Source of the DNA: Rhizomys pruinosus
Taxonomy: Eukaryota; Chordata; Mammalia; Rodentia; Spalacidae
DNA: 64,000 nt
NCBI GenBank assembly: GCA_009823505.1
Contig: VZQC01006250.1
Span: forward strand, 58,537-122,536
Direction: 5' to 3'
Shown: positions 45,638 through 57,255 of the stretch, in pieces
Numbering within the stretch: the first letter of the stretch is position 1
How the letters are laid out: the number at the start of each line of letters is the position of its first letter
Translations under genes and position numbers: made by a program
Notes under the pieces: model-generated
The model's database searches: none
What the model saw: only the letters and a program-made list of their open reading frames with translations
Told to the model about the DNA's origin: nothing

Positions 45638-47220
45638 CTGTGGATTTGTTGTACATAGCTTTAATTATGCTGAGGTATATTCCTTCTAATTCCTTCTAGA
45701 ACTTTTAAGATGAATGTGTGTTGGATTTTGTCAAAGGCCATTTCTGCATCTAGTGAGATGAACATGTGGTTTTTGTCTTTAAGTCCATTTATACATTTTA
45801 TTACATTTATTGACTTAGATATATTGAACTTTCCTTGTATCTCTGGAATAAAGCTGACTTGATCATGGTGGATGATCTTTTTGATATGTGTCTGTATGTA
45901 GTTTGTGTGTATTTTGTTGAAAACCTTTGCATCTATGTTCATTAAGGATATGGGCCTATAGTTGTTGTTGTTATTGTTATGTCTTTACCTGGTTTTGGTA
46001 TTAGAGTGATACTAGCTTCACAGAAAGAGTTTGGGAGTTCTCCTTCTGTTTCTATTTTTTTTAAATAATTTAAGCAGTATTGATTGTAGATCTTTTTTGA
46101 ATATCTAGAAGAATCCTGTTGTGAATCCATCTGGGCCTGGGCTCTTTATTAGTCAGAAGGTTTTGTATTACTGTTTCAATTTCCTCATTTGTTATGGGTC
46201 TGTTTACATACACTGTTGATATCTTCTCAGCTTAACTTTGGTGGTGTCCATGACTTTAGAAATTCATCCATTTCATTTAGATTTTCAAATTTAATGTAGT
46301 ACAGAATTTTAAAGTATTTCCTTACAATGGTCTGGAAATTTTTTGTGTGTCTGTTAGAATGTTTTCCCTTTCATCTCTGGCTTTAAAATTTTAGATTTTC
46401 GCCAGGCATGGTAGCGCACGCCTTAAATCCTAGCACTTGGGAGGCAGAGGCAGGTGGATCTTTGTGAGTTCAAGGCCAGCCTGGTCTACAGAGCAAGTTC
46501 CAGGATAGCTGAGGCTACAGGGAGACCCTGTCTCAAAAAAAAAATTTTTTTTTTAGATTTTCTCTTTATTCTTTTGATTAACTGGGCTAAGAGTCTATTT
46601 TGTTTAACTTTTCAAAGAACCAGCTCTTAGATTCATTGATTTTGTATTGTTTCCTTGTTTCTATTTCATTGATTTGTGCTCTGATTTTTGTTATTTCTTC
46701 TTATCTACCAGGTTTGGGTTGGTTTGTTCTTGTCTTTTCAGAGTCCTGAGTTGTGCTGTTAAGTCACTTGTATGTGCTCTTTCTGAATCTTTAATGTGAG
46801 CATTTAGAGCTATAAACTTCCCTCTTAAACTGCTTTTAAAGTGTTCCAGGCATTTTGTTGTGTTACAGTCTCATTTTCATTTAGTTCCAGGAATAATTTT
46901 ATTTCTTTCTTAATTTCTTCTTTGACCCATTATCATTCAGGGGTGTGTTGGTTAATCTCCATTAGTTCATGTAGTTACTAGAGATTTTTTTGTTGTTGAT
47001 TTTGATAAGCTTTATTGCACTGTGGTCTAACAGAATGCATGGAATTATTTCATGTATTTGTTGACATTTATTTTCTGTCTCAGAATGTGGTCAATTTTAG
47101 AGAAACTTGTATGGGCTACTAAGTAGAAAGCGTATTTTTTGTACTTAGGTGGAATATTCTGTAGATGTCTATAAGATCCATTTGGTATAAGACGTCATTT
47201 AATTCAGATGTCTCTGTTTG
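45638..47220 (-). pseudogene. L1 ORF2 (RT to endonuclease), inverted segment
   Basis: Minus-strand ORF2 with the RT start near 45.7-45.95 kb and the endonuclease region towards 47.2 kb. It is broken by stops and a B1 at 46401-46550. Confidence 0.82.
46401..46550 (+). mobile_element. B1 SINE with 12 bp duplication
   Basis: TTTTAGATTTTC at 46389-46400 and 46551-46562 bounds a B1 running 'GCCAGGCATGGTAGCGCACG' to 'GGAGACCCTGTCTC'. Confidence 0.95.
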
Positions 47221-48608
47221 GAGGACAAAATCCTTCCCAGCTACACATCTGACAGAGGGTTAATATCTAGAATACAAAGAACTAAAAAACACAAAGAAAT
47301 AACAAAATAAAGATCCCAATAAAAGGATGGTTTATAGTCCTAAACAGAGAGTTCTCAAAGGAATAAAAATGGCTAAGAAATACCTTTAAAATTTCTCAAC
47401 ATCCTTAGTAATTAGAGAAGTGCGGATAAAAACCACTTTAAGACTGGCTAGGACCAAGAGAACAAAAGACACCAAATGTTGGCAAGGATGTGGAGCAAAG
47501 GTAACACTCATTCACTGCAAACTTGTACCATCACTATGGAAAGCAGGGTGGAGAACGCTCAAAAAAAATTAAAAAATGAATCTACTGTATGACCCGGTTA
47601 TACCACTCCTTGGCATATACCCAAAGGACTCATTCTACTGAAGACATACCTGTATATTCATGTTTGTTGCTGCCCTTTTCACAATAGTGGAGAAATGGAA
47701 GCAACCTAAATATCCCTCAACTGGCGAATGGATAATGAAAATCTGGTGTATTTACACAATGGAGTTCTACTCCACAGTAAGAAAAGATTGAAATTATGAA
47801 ATCTGCAAGTAAATAGGTAGAACCAGAGACTGTTATACTAAGTGAAGTAACACAAACTCAGAAAACCACGTCACTCATGTTCGCCCTCATTTGCAGATAG
47901 TAGCACCAATCCCTTGTATGTATCCTGATGTAATAGCAGGAGCCAGGAAAATGGAAAGGAAACATGGAAGTAAAGGAAAAGAGTCTGAAAGAGGGGGATA
48001 GTAGGAACAGATGTCACCAGGGGAAGGTGGGGAAAGTTGGAGTGTTCAGCTGGGAGGAGAGGAGGGAAGGACATGCAGGGGTCCACAGTGTGGAGGGGAC
48101 AAAGAAGGGGGTATGGTGGGTATCAGGTGTTACAGGAGAGGGTGGGCACAATGGAGTGCTTATACTGGGGAGGGAGGTGAGAGATTGGGTGGAGAAGAGA
48201 GAGGAGGGATGAATGGAGCTTGGGGAGCTAAGGAAACCAGAGGGAACTACGTTGGCACTGGAACCCCTGAGAAATGCACATACGGTGCCTGAACATTAGT
48301 GCATATGTGTACCTGGGGGCTGTATGGCAACCTGGGAACTGTTGGAGACTGATTACTGCTGGGGAGGGAGAATAGACCTTACTTAAGCTCTCTAGATGGG
48401 CTGTCTAGACTCCAGTGGATGAACTCGCATCTAGGGACATCTGGGTACAAATGCTTGACTGGATAGGACTTAGCATGTATGGCAGAACGCATGAGGTCCG
48501 GTGGAGGGAGAGAGTGGGGAGTCATGGATAGGGGAAGGGGTCTAAATTTGACTAAGAACTGTTGTATAAAATGTACAAAATCTCAATACATTTTTTTATA
48601 TGAAAAAA
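47221..48608 (+). mobile_element. L1 ORF2 C-terminus and G-rich 3' UTR, upright segment
   Basis: ORF2 C-terminus runs to about 47870 ('CACAATGGAGTTCTACTCCA'). A long 3' UTR with a GGGAGG-rich purine tract (47990-48260) follows, then the terminal block 'ATGGCAGAACGCATGAGGTC' and 'AAAATCTCAATACATTTTTT'. The runs of G-triplets could form quadruplexes, a known feature of L1 3' UTRs. Confidence 0.82.
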
Positions 48609-48730
48609 TTCTGGTGTTGAAAGTTTTAGTTTGAAAAGAGAATACACTTATTCTACTAGAAGAATACATTTTAGGTTTGTTTAGGTTTGCTTTGTGATGG
48701 TTCGAAATGTTGATGTTAATTTTTTAGTTA

Positions 48731-48786
48731 AATGAGCCAGGCATGGTGGTGCGTGCCTTTAATCCTAGCACTCGGGAGGCAGAGGC
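48731..48786 (+). mobile_element. B1 SINE, left part only
   Basis: 'GAGCCAGGCATGGTGGTGCG' to 'GCACTCGGGAGGCAGAGGCA', then abruptly lost. Confidence 0.85.
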
Positions 48787-49074
48787 ATTCTTAGGGTGGA
48801 ACTGCCAAGAGAAGGAGCTGTCATATTTTCCTGGTTTGTTTGGTTCCTGAATATTCAACTCAGAGTTAGTCCATGACACTCTAGGTCCAGGACCCTTATC
48901 TTCTGAGAGGAATAATGATAGTATTCTGTGGTTTTCTCTATGGTGTTGAAAACAAAAAGCGGGGCAATTGTTACTGTCAGAATCTGATGGAAATTAGAAT
49001 CTCAATAAAAAACATTTAGACTGAGAGATACTGGCAATGCTATGGGATGTTTCTTAGCTTCTGAGTCAACTCTT

Positions 49075-49221
49075 TTTGTTGTTGTTGCTATGTTTTGAGA
49101 CAGGGTCTCCCTGTAGCTACTGGACCTCACTATGTAGGTCAGGCTGGCCATGATCTCACAGAGATCTGCCTGGCTCTACCTCTGGAATGTGGGATTAAAG
49201 GCATGCACCACCACACCCAGC
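49075..49221 (-). mobile_element. B1 SINE
   Basis: Reverse B1: 'GAGACAGGGTCTCCCTGTAG', 'GCTGGCCATGATCTCACAGA', 'GTGGGATTAAAGGCATGCAC'. Confidence 0.92.
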
Positions 49222-49326
49222 CTGGGTCAGCTCTTGACAAAGGCTATGGCCTGGCATTTCAAGCAGCCAGAGTACTACAAAGCTATTTCTGGGTTGTGAG
49301 ATATCAGCTGGGGGTTATTTTTTAGA

Positions 49327-49420
49327 ACTCTCATGCATGAGCTGTGGCGGGATGGGGGAATGGACGGGAACATGGGTCTAGATTTGTTAAAAAAGTAAAA
49401 ATAAATTAGAAAAAAAAATT
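49327..49420 (+). mobile_element. Very short L1 3' end
   Basis: Only the last ~95 bases of an L1: 'CTCATGCATGAGCTGTGGCG', GGGATGGGGG, 'ATGGGTCTAGATTTGTTAAA' and an A-rich tail. Severely 5'-truncated. Confidence 0.75.
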
Positions 49421-50061
49421 CATTCTATATATTCCCACAATTTTAATTTCAATTGAATAAAATCTCCATGCTCTCACCTTAGGAATATGGATACATTTTG
49501 TTAGCCCCAGATTTTAAAAAATGACTGTCTATCAGCCCTTGTCAGAATCTTGGCCATAGCCTTAGAGAATGTCCTTGCATTTGTATTGAACATTACCTTG
49601 CAGAGAAACAGTTTTAAGACTATTACTGTGGAACTTGCGTGCTATAATACCATCCTGCCAGGAGAGATGTGCTCACTGCTGTAATAGTGACATGTCTGTC
49701 ATAGGGGTAACTAACTACTCTATAAATTGCATTTGAGCCCTGTTTCACATGAGAGAATTCATTGCTAGTACTGTAAACCTGGCCAAAAACCTGCTGTTGG
49801 GGAAGTCATAGGCCATAGGAGGGAACTTGGTATTGTTGTTTTGCTAAATTGGCATGGAATGAAATCATCCTCTAAATATTTGCTTATACTCATATGCAAA
49901 TAATACTTTTGGCCTTGATCAGAGACGCTGCTCTTTATAGTGAACAGAAGTGAATGCAGAGACCCATGGCTGCTCAAAATACTAAGAATAAACTGTTGAG
50001 TGCTTAGTCTACACAGCAATATGCCCATTTATGACACCCTTTCTGAAGCTCAGTGAACAAC
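49421..50061. other. Unique sequence, no gene seen
   Basis: Nothing recognised. Confidence 0.45.
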
Positions 50062-50815
50062 AAGGAATAAGGTTAGAAAGAATGTAATATCTGGATGATT
50101 GGGGAAAGATTCATAAAATGCTATCTTCTGGGCATGACATAGACATTATAACCATTACCCACAGCAGCTGAGGTTGCCAGCATTGGGCCTACACAAAAGT
50201 AGGCCTGTCAACAGTCAGTCATGGACAGAGGGGGCTCGTGGGGCTTGACCCTCCATGGGGAAGTATTGACTGTTGATGGACATTAGAAAAGGGGGCTATT
50301 GGGGGCTGGAGAGATGGCCTAGCGGTTAAGAGCGCTGACCGCTCTTGCAGAGGACCTGGGTTCAATCCCCAGCACCCACGTGGTGGCTGACAACCATCTG
50401 TAACTCCAATTCCAGGAGCCCTCCAGTTCCAGCGGAATCCGAGACCCTCTTCTGACCTCTGCGGCATTGCACGACACGGGTGCACAAACCTACATGCAGA
50501 CAGTACATTCATACACATACAGAAATAAATAAATAATTAAAAAAAAAAAGAAAAGGGGGCCGTTGTCTTCAGCTGTACCCCCACTGGTGAGCTCACCAAG
50601 CTCCAGGGGACATTTCCACACCATACTCATCTGGAGTGCCCTGGTTAAAATCAACAGGTCACAAAACAACTCTAGGGATGGGCACTGATGGAAGTGGGAA
50701 GGAGATGAGAGGGAAGAGGTGAAAGGAATCAGAATGCATTATATGTATGAAATATGTATGAAAGTAATCAGAACACATGTATGAAACTGTCAAAGAATGG
50801 ATTGAGTTTTTAAAA
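50062..50815 (+). mobile_element. L1 Lx-like 3' UTR, split by a B2
   Basis: 'TGCTATCTTCTGGGCATGAC', 'ACAGCAGCTGAGGTTGCCAG' and 'TGAAACTGTCAAAGAATGGA' follow the order of the older rodent Lx 3' UTR. The B2 at 50297-50548 interrupts it. Confidence 0.75.
50297..50548 (+). mobile_element. B2-type SINE with 12 bp duplication
   Basis: AGAAAAGGGGGC at 50285-50296 and 50549-50560. Carries the doubled CCAATTCCAGGAGCCCTCCAG block of the duplication subtype. Good A/B boxes. Confidence 0.95.
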
Positions 50816-50859
50816 TCTCTCATGTGTTCATGTGTTTCTATTTATACAAGAGCCTTATT

Positions 50860-50985
50860 TTTCAGATAGAGTCTTACTAGTAGCCTAGTCTGGCCTAGAA
50901 TTTAAGATCCTTTTTTCTGAGCTTCACAAGGACTAAGGTTTCAGGATTATAGGATTACATGCCAACATACTTGATTTGATTTTTC
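50860..50985 (-). mobile_element. Old B1-like SINE
   Basis: 'ATAGAGTCTTACTAGTAGCC' and 'ATTATAGGATTACATGCCA' resemble a strongly diverged reverse B1. Confidence 0.45.
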
Positions 50986-50996
50986 CTTTAAATATT

Positions 50997-51290
50997 TTTT
51001 TAATTTTTTTTTATTTTTTTTTTCACATAAATTTATTTTTATTTTTTTAACAAATCTAGACCCATGTCCCCCCCATTCGCCCACCCCACCAGAGCTCATG
51101 CATTCTGCCAAATATGCTTTTCATCTCTTTCTCAGTCTTTCTCAATATTCTCCATGAGGAAGTTGACTGTTTTGAGCAGAAGTTCACTGTTTCAGTCAGT
51201 TCTTCGATTCAGTCCTTTCTGTTGTTGTTGGTGGTGGTGTTGTTTCCAATATGCATCACTCCCAACTGCTTTGAACAAAAGCTCAGGGTC
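50997..51290 (-). mobile_element. L1 3' UTR fragment
   Basis: Reverse of the terminal type seen at 54.53-54.8 kb: 'CAAATCTAGACCCATGTCCC', 'AGCTCATGCATTCTGCCAAA', TTGTTGTTGG repeat and 'CCAATATGCATCACTCCCAA'. Confidence 0.85.
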
Positions 51291-51977
51291 CTTTAAATAT
51301 TTTTTAAGAAACTCGTCCTTTAATCCATTTTATCACTACTGACAACTTTTCCTTTTCTCAGACAGCACTGTCATTTTTGAGATGAATCAAACCCTAAAAC
51401 AGCCCTTGAAATCACATGCCTGTGATGGGCTAAGATTATCTGGCAGGAGGGAAGGAGACAAAATAAGGCAAATGTTATAAAATGAACAACTTTGTTTGGG
51501 GAAGTCTGGAAATTGAATATGTTGGGTATTGGTGTTTGAGGTCATCAAATTTATATATTCTCCTTTTTTGAACTTTTAGATTGTGCAGGTATTTGGGGGT
51601 TAGCCATATGAACTTTCCATTTTCTGAGTTAAAATAGACAAACAGAAGCAAATTCAAATGATTCAGCTGAGTATGTGTATATACATCTATAATACATGCA
51701 TAGGTATATATATGCATATACATTTATAGCACACATTTATGTGTATATTATATGTGTATATTATATCATAATATATTTGGTGTTTGCTTTTCTGTTCTTT
51801 TAAACTCATATTTCTGAGAGTTTTGTGAAATGTCTTAAGGAAAGGAATGCAGTATTGTGTACCACAATGTGAAACTCATAAACCTAATTCTTGCTCTGAA
51901 ATGTACTCATTCCATGAGGAGAGGCCATCTCAGTCACTTCTTTGATTCTGAGGGGTCTTGCTGTGTCTCATCAGTTA
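51291..51977. other. Unique sequence with AT-rich patch
   Basis: TATG/TATA-rich low complexity at about 51665-51775; otherwise nothing recognised. Confidence 0.5.
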
Positions 51978-54467
51978 GTTCTGAGTATTAAGATCAACCA
52001 AGAAGAGATCGACAGCTTAAACAGACCCATAACACATGAAGAAATTGAAGATGTAATAAGAAACCTCCCAACTAAAAAAAGCCAAGGCCCAGATGGTTTC
52101 ACAGCAGAATTCTATAAAACATTTCAAAATGACCTACAACCATTATTACTGAAACTGTTTAGAAGGATACAATCAGAGGGAATTCTCCCAAATTCCTTCT
52201 AATAAACCAGCATCACTCTATTACGAAAACCAGGCAAAGTTACAACTAAAAAGGAGAATTATAGACCCATCTCCCTAATGAACACAGATGCCAAAATTCT
52301 AAACAGGATACTGGCAAATCTCATACAGACCCACATCAAGAAGATCATCCATCATGACCAAGTTGGATTCATACCAGAGGTGCAGGGATGGTTCAACATA
52401 CGAAAATCAATAAACATCATCAAACACATAAATGGAATAAAAGACAAAAACCACACCATCATCTCAATTGATGCAGAGGAAGCCTTTGACAAAATCCAGC
52501 ATCCCTTCACGCTTAAAGTCCTAGAAGGAATTGGATTGGAGGGATTATTCCTGAATGTAATCGAAGCCATATACAGGAAACCCACAGCCAATATCATCCT
52601 AAATGGGGAAATGAGACAAACGTTCCCTTTAAAGGTAGGAATTCAGCAAGGCTGCCCCCTGTCAATACTCCTCTTCAATATAGTGCTTGAAACACTTGCT
52701 AGAGCAATAAGACAAGAAAAGGAAATTAAAGGAGTACTAATTGGAAAAGAGGAAGTCAAGCTATCCCTATTTTCTGATGATATGATTGTTTACTTAAGAG
52801 ATGCTAAAAACTCCACCAGAAAACTCCTAGAAATGATTAACAGCTTCAGCAAAGTGGCAGGATACAAAATTAACCTTAAAAAATCAATGGCCTTTCTTTA
52901 CACCAAGAACAAGCAACTGGAGAAAGAATTCAAAGAGACCTTCCCACTCACAATAGCCTCAAAAACAATAAGATACCTAGGAACAAACCTAACCAAAGAC
53001 ACCAAAGACCTCTACAACAAAAATTTTAAACCCTTAAAGAAAGAAATTGAAGAAGACCTCAGAAGATGGAAAAACCTCCCATGCTCATGGATTGGGAAAA
53101 TTAACATTGTAAAAATGTCCATTTTACCAAAACTCTTGTATAGATTTAATGCAATCCCAATCAAAATCCCCAAGAGTTTCTTCACAGGCTTGGAAACAAA
53201 AGTTCTTAAATTCATTTGGAAAAACAAAAGACCCCGAATAGCTAAATCAATCCTGAGTGAAAAGATCTACACAGGAGGGATCTCTATACCAGATTTTAAA
53301 CTATACTACAGGGCTATAGTCATAAAAACAGCCTGGTACTGGCACAAAAACAGACCTGTTGACCAATGGAACAAAACCGAAGATCCAAATCTGAGCACAT
53401 ACAATTTCAGCCATCTCATATTTGACAAGGGGGCCAAGAAACCACAATGGAGAAAAGACAGCATCTTCAGCAAGTGGTGTTGGCAAAACTGGATCACCAC
53501 TTGTAGAAGAATGAAATTAAACCCCTACCTCTCACCCTGTACAAAAGTCAACTCCAGATGGATTAAAGACCTCAACGTGAAACCCCAAACTCTGAAGGTG
53601 ATAGAAGAAAAAGTTGGCAGCAGACTACAAGACATAGGCGTAGGAAAAGACTTCCTAAATCAGACAGCAGCTGCACAAGAATTAAGGTCGACAATTGACA
53701 AATGGGACCTCATCAAACTCAAAAGCTTCTGTACATCAAAAGAAACAATCAAGGAAGTGAAGAGAAATCCCACAGAGTGGGAGGAAACCTTCACTGCAGA
53801 TACATCTGACAAAGCATTGATTTCCAGAATATATAAACTACTCAAAAAACAAAGAAAAAAGAAAACAAATGACCCGCTCAATAGATGGAGCAAAGAACTG
53901 AACAGAGACTTCACAAGCGAGGAATTAGAGATGTCTGAGAAACACCTCAAGAACTGCTCAACATCACTAATCATTAAGGAAATGCAAATGAAAACCACTT
54001 TAAGATATCATCTTACTCCAATAAGACTGGCTAGGATCAAGAAAACAAATGATACCAAGTGCTGGAGAGGTTGTGGGGAAAGGGGAACACTCATCCACTG
54101 CTGGTGGGAATGTAAACTCGTACAGCCACTATGGAAAGCAGTGTGGAGAACCCTTGGAAGACTTGGAATGAACTTGCCACCCGACCCAGCCATACCACTC
54201 CTGGGCATGTACCCTCAAGACTTACGCCACCACAGAGATACATGCACGGCCATGTTTATTTCAGCTCTCTTCACAATAGCAAAGAGCTGGAACCAACCTA
54301 AATGCCCCTCAACTGACGAATGGATAGAGAAAATGTGGTACATCTACACAATGGAGTTCTATGCAGCAGTAAAGAAAGACGACATCACGAGCTTTGCAGG
54401 AAAATGGCTGGAGCTAGAGGACATCATGCTGAGTGAAGTAACACAGTCCCAGAAAAACAAACGATGA
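51978..54467 (+). pseudogene. L1 ORF2 (RT and C-terminal part), stopped at two TAA codons
   Basis: ORF2 encodes the L1 endonuclease/reverse transcriptase that drives target-primed reverse transcription. Here one frame runs from about 51978 to 54467, broken only by adjacent TAA codons at 52200-52205. The downstream open part is 729 codons from the ATG at 52278. The RT core is visible, with the active site at 52770-52781 reading F-S-D-D instead of the usual F-A-D-D. The C-terminal cysteine-rich segment (C..C near 54060, H.C...C near 54096) and the conserved end are present. The N-terminal endonuclease was lost by 5' truncation. The long open frame indicates a fairly recent insertion; it is not expected to be functional. 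Confidence 0.93.
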
Positions 54468-54797
54468 ATGGTATCCCTCATCTGTGGATGCTAATGCCAA
54501 TTACCCAGTTGTAAGTATTTCCTGTGCATGGCCCCTTGAGATTTTGTCCAAAGCAGTTGGGAGTGATGCATATTGGAAACAACAACAACAACAGAAAGGA
54601 CTGCATCAAAGAACTGACCAAAACAGTGAACTTCTGCTAAAAACAGTCAACTTCCCCATGGAGAATATTGAGAAAGACTGAGAAAGAGATGAATAGCATG
54701 TTTGGCAGAATGCATGAGCTCTGGAGGGGTGGGGGGGATGGAGGGGACACAGGTCTAGATTTGGCAAAAAAATATATGTACAAATAAAAAAAAAAGA
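51978..54797 (+). mobile_element. 5'-truncated L1, youngest-looking copy here
   Basis: Holds the RT-to-end part of ORF2, then a ~330 base 3' UTR with AAC repeats, 'TTGGCAGAATGCATGAGCTC', a GGGGTGGGGGGGATGG tract, 'CAGGTCTAGATTTGGC' and an A-rich end. The 5' UTR, ORF1 and the endonuclease domain are missing, so it cannot move on its own. Confidence 0.92.
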
Positions 54798-55324
54798 ATG
54801 AGTGAGTAGTTTCTTTCTACCAAAATGGCTGAGATTCCTCCTCTCAGGGTTCTAAAGATCCTGAGCTTGGCTCATCTACATTTTATACAACACATCCCCC
54901 AAGCACACAGCAACCCACACTTTCCCACATCTATCACAGCTTAAGGTGCCAACTGTGATGACAGTGGCTATGGAGGGTGATACTCACACTGTTCTTCCCA
55001 GTTGTGTTGAGTCATCTTCATGTTCTCACCTTTGAATGTCACTCTGCAATGTATGTCACCTTCAAGCATAAGTCCTGGTTCTCAGAAGCTTATCAGCCCA
55101 TTACAATCTGACAGGGAACAAGGAGTAAGCACCTCCTCAAAGGGACATGGTTGGTGCAGCTTACTATTGTGTGCAGAAGAGCCCAAGTTTCTTCCAACTA
55201 CTAAGAGTAAAACACTAGAAGAAAAAAAAAAAGAGGAGTAGCCATTGTGGGAACATGGAAGAATTCAAGAAATAATAGATAAAAGGTCCAGAATGCCAGA
55301 GAAACAAAATAGAGAGGGTGTACC
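54798..55324. other. Unique sequence, no gene seen
   Basis: Nothing recognised; an A-run lies at about 55220. Confidence 0.45.
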
Positions 55325-55657
55325 ATTTTTCGATATTATTCACAAACCATAAACCACCCTTTTAAAGTGTAAAATTCAGTGGTTATTATATTCAGATTAT
55401 TCCGTAATGATCACCACTGCCTAATGGAGACTTTTATTACCTCTTAATAAATATCATGTCCATTATCACTTACTCCCTGATTTCTTTCCTTTGAGTCACT
55501 GGAAATTACTCATTTAATTAATTTCTAGGTCTACGAATTTGCCTATTCTAAACATCCCAGGTACATGGTTTCATCTAGTATATGGCCTTTTGTAACTGTC
55601 TTCCTTTATTCAACATGTTTTCAGAGTTTTCCATGTTCTGTTATACATTAGAACTTC

Positions 55658-55910
55658 TTTTTTTTTTTTTTTTTGAAACAGGGTCTTCCTATATCCCCAG
55701 CTGGCCTGGAACTCACTCTGTAGACCAGGCTAGCCTTGAACTCACAGAGATCTGCCTGCCTCTGCCTCCCAAGTGCTAGGATTAAAGGTGTGTACCACCA
55801 TGCCCTGCTTAAAGATGGTTCTTTGCCATCATGTAGGTGCTGGGAATCAAACCCTGGTCCTCTGCAAGAGCAGTAGGTGTTCTTAACCACTGAGCCATCT
55901 CTCCAGCTCC
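55658..55910 (-). mobile_element. Chimeric SINE: B2 head joined to a full B1
   Basis: On the minus strand a ~100 base B2 head (55910-55808) runs directly into a complete B1 (55807-55675) and its A-tail. AGAACTTC flanks the whole unit at 55650-55657 and 55911-55918, with no A-tail or duplication at the internal joint. This fits insertion as one transcript or by template switching during one insertion. B4 elements have a similar tRNA-head/B1 plan, but this head is of the local B2 type. Confidence 0.7.
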
Positions 55911-56462
55911 AGAACTTCATTTCTTTTATGACTGAATAATATTCTGTTATATGACTGTACCACATTTTATTTATTCATTTGTTGGTGGACATCTGAGTAA
56001 ATTTCTACTCCACTATGAAAATGTTATTTTGAACATTTACGTACAAGTTTTATATAAACATACATTTTCATTTCTTTCAGATCTGTCTAGAAATTTCTGT
56101 CATGTGAGAATACCCAATGTTATAAGGAACTGCCAGGGTGTTTTCCAAAACTACTTTACAATTTTACCAAGAGTGTTCAAATATTTCTACCTGCTTCCCA
56201 ATACTTGTTATGATTTGTCTTGTTATTGATAGCTATCCTAATGGGTATAATTTCTCTTAATGGCTAATGATTTTGAGCATTTTTAATGTATTTATTAGCA
56301 AGCAATATATCATCTTTGGAGAAACATCTGGAAAGATTCTTTGCCTGTTTATTGTTGCTGTGAAAATGGATTTTCTCTTTAATATGGAATTGTAGAAATT
56401 GTGAAATTCCTAAGACCTTTGATTTGCAGGAATTTTGAATCTCATTCTACGGCTTGTCTTTT

Positions 56463-57053
56463 CTTTTTTTTTTTTTTTTCTAATTTAAATTAGTTTTATT
56501 GCTTGCTTGTGCATTTCATACATTTTTTCCAAACAGTTCAGGCTTATTTCCCTTTCCCTCCCCCCCCACCCCCACCCCATCCCAGATCATGCATTCTGCC
56601 ATAACTGTCCTGCATTTTCTTCTCAGTTTTTTTTTTTTATTTTAGCTATAAGTGATAATCCATGAGTACAAGCATCCTTCATGCAAAACCTATCTGCAGG
56701 CTGTTGTGCCCAAACACCTACAGCCCCACCATCCAGTGGGGGGTGACAGGTTGTTTGTTCAATCAAGTTGATCAAATGAGTGTCCAGACTACATTGCTGT
56801 AGTTTCACCATTCACCCCAATCGCAGCCCTTACATTCTACCACGCCCCCTCTTCCGCAGGTTGTTCCCTAGGCTTAGAAAAGGGGCACAGGTGGATGAGA
56901 GGTAAAACAGTCCACTCTCTCTGGAGCTGTTGACTTGGACTCTGGTCAATTCTGGCTGTTTCCTTTCATGGGCTGACAGTTTGTCCAGGAATAACCTTTC
57001 GATCCTACTAATGAAGAACAAGCAATTAGATATATAGGTATTTAAGCAGCACT
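56463..57053 (-). mobile_element. Short L1-tailed retroelement, copy 2
   Basis: Same layout as 37840-38409. The 5' module at 57053-56645 reads identical to 38409-38001 over 409 bases and ends at the same base. The L1-derived tail (56463-56644) differs from copy 1 mainly in C-run and T-run lengths and a few substitutions. It is inserted in fossil L1M. No clear target duplication seen. Confidence 0.72.
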
Positions 57054-57163
57054 AATAGTTATGGTAGGTTACTTTAGCATAGACATATGTTTGGATATGT
57101 TAATCCATGAATTACAATTTTCCCCCCTGCTAAATATTGTCTTTCCTGGACACATTGTCTGTT

Positions 57164-57255
57164 TAAGCTGGGCATGCTCTCATATAAATAATCTTAGCAC
57201 TCACAAGGCCAAGGCAAGAGAACTGTGAGTTTGAGGCCAGCCTGAGGCCAATTCA
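57164..57255 (+). mobile_element. B1 fragment, diverged
   Basis: 'AGCTGGGCATGCTCTCATAT' to 'GTTTGAGGCCAGCCTGAGGC'. Confidence 0.65.

Larger units (their letters stand above)
39972..48608 (+). mobile_element. L1 with 5' inversion, secondarily split by insertions
   Basis: Minus-strand ORF2 (39972-41164, 43729-43866, 45638-47220) runs from about 0.75 kb before the ORF2 end back into the endonuclease region. At about 47221 the orientation flips, and plus-strand ORF2 C-terminus and 3' UTR continue to 48608. The left edge and the start of the plus part map to ORF2 points only about 70 bases apart, judged against the L1 at 52-54.5 kb. This is the structure left by twin priming during L1 insertion. 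The interruptions are a B2, a nested minus L1 carrying a plus L1 and two B2s, the CNIH1 retrocopy, and a B1. The coding sequence is old and broken. Confidence 0.8.

Noticed and set aside
51978..54797. Active autonomous L1
   Set aside because: Lacks 5' UTR, ORF1 and endonuclease, and ORF2 has two in-frame stops.
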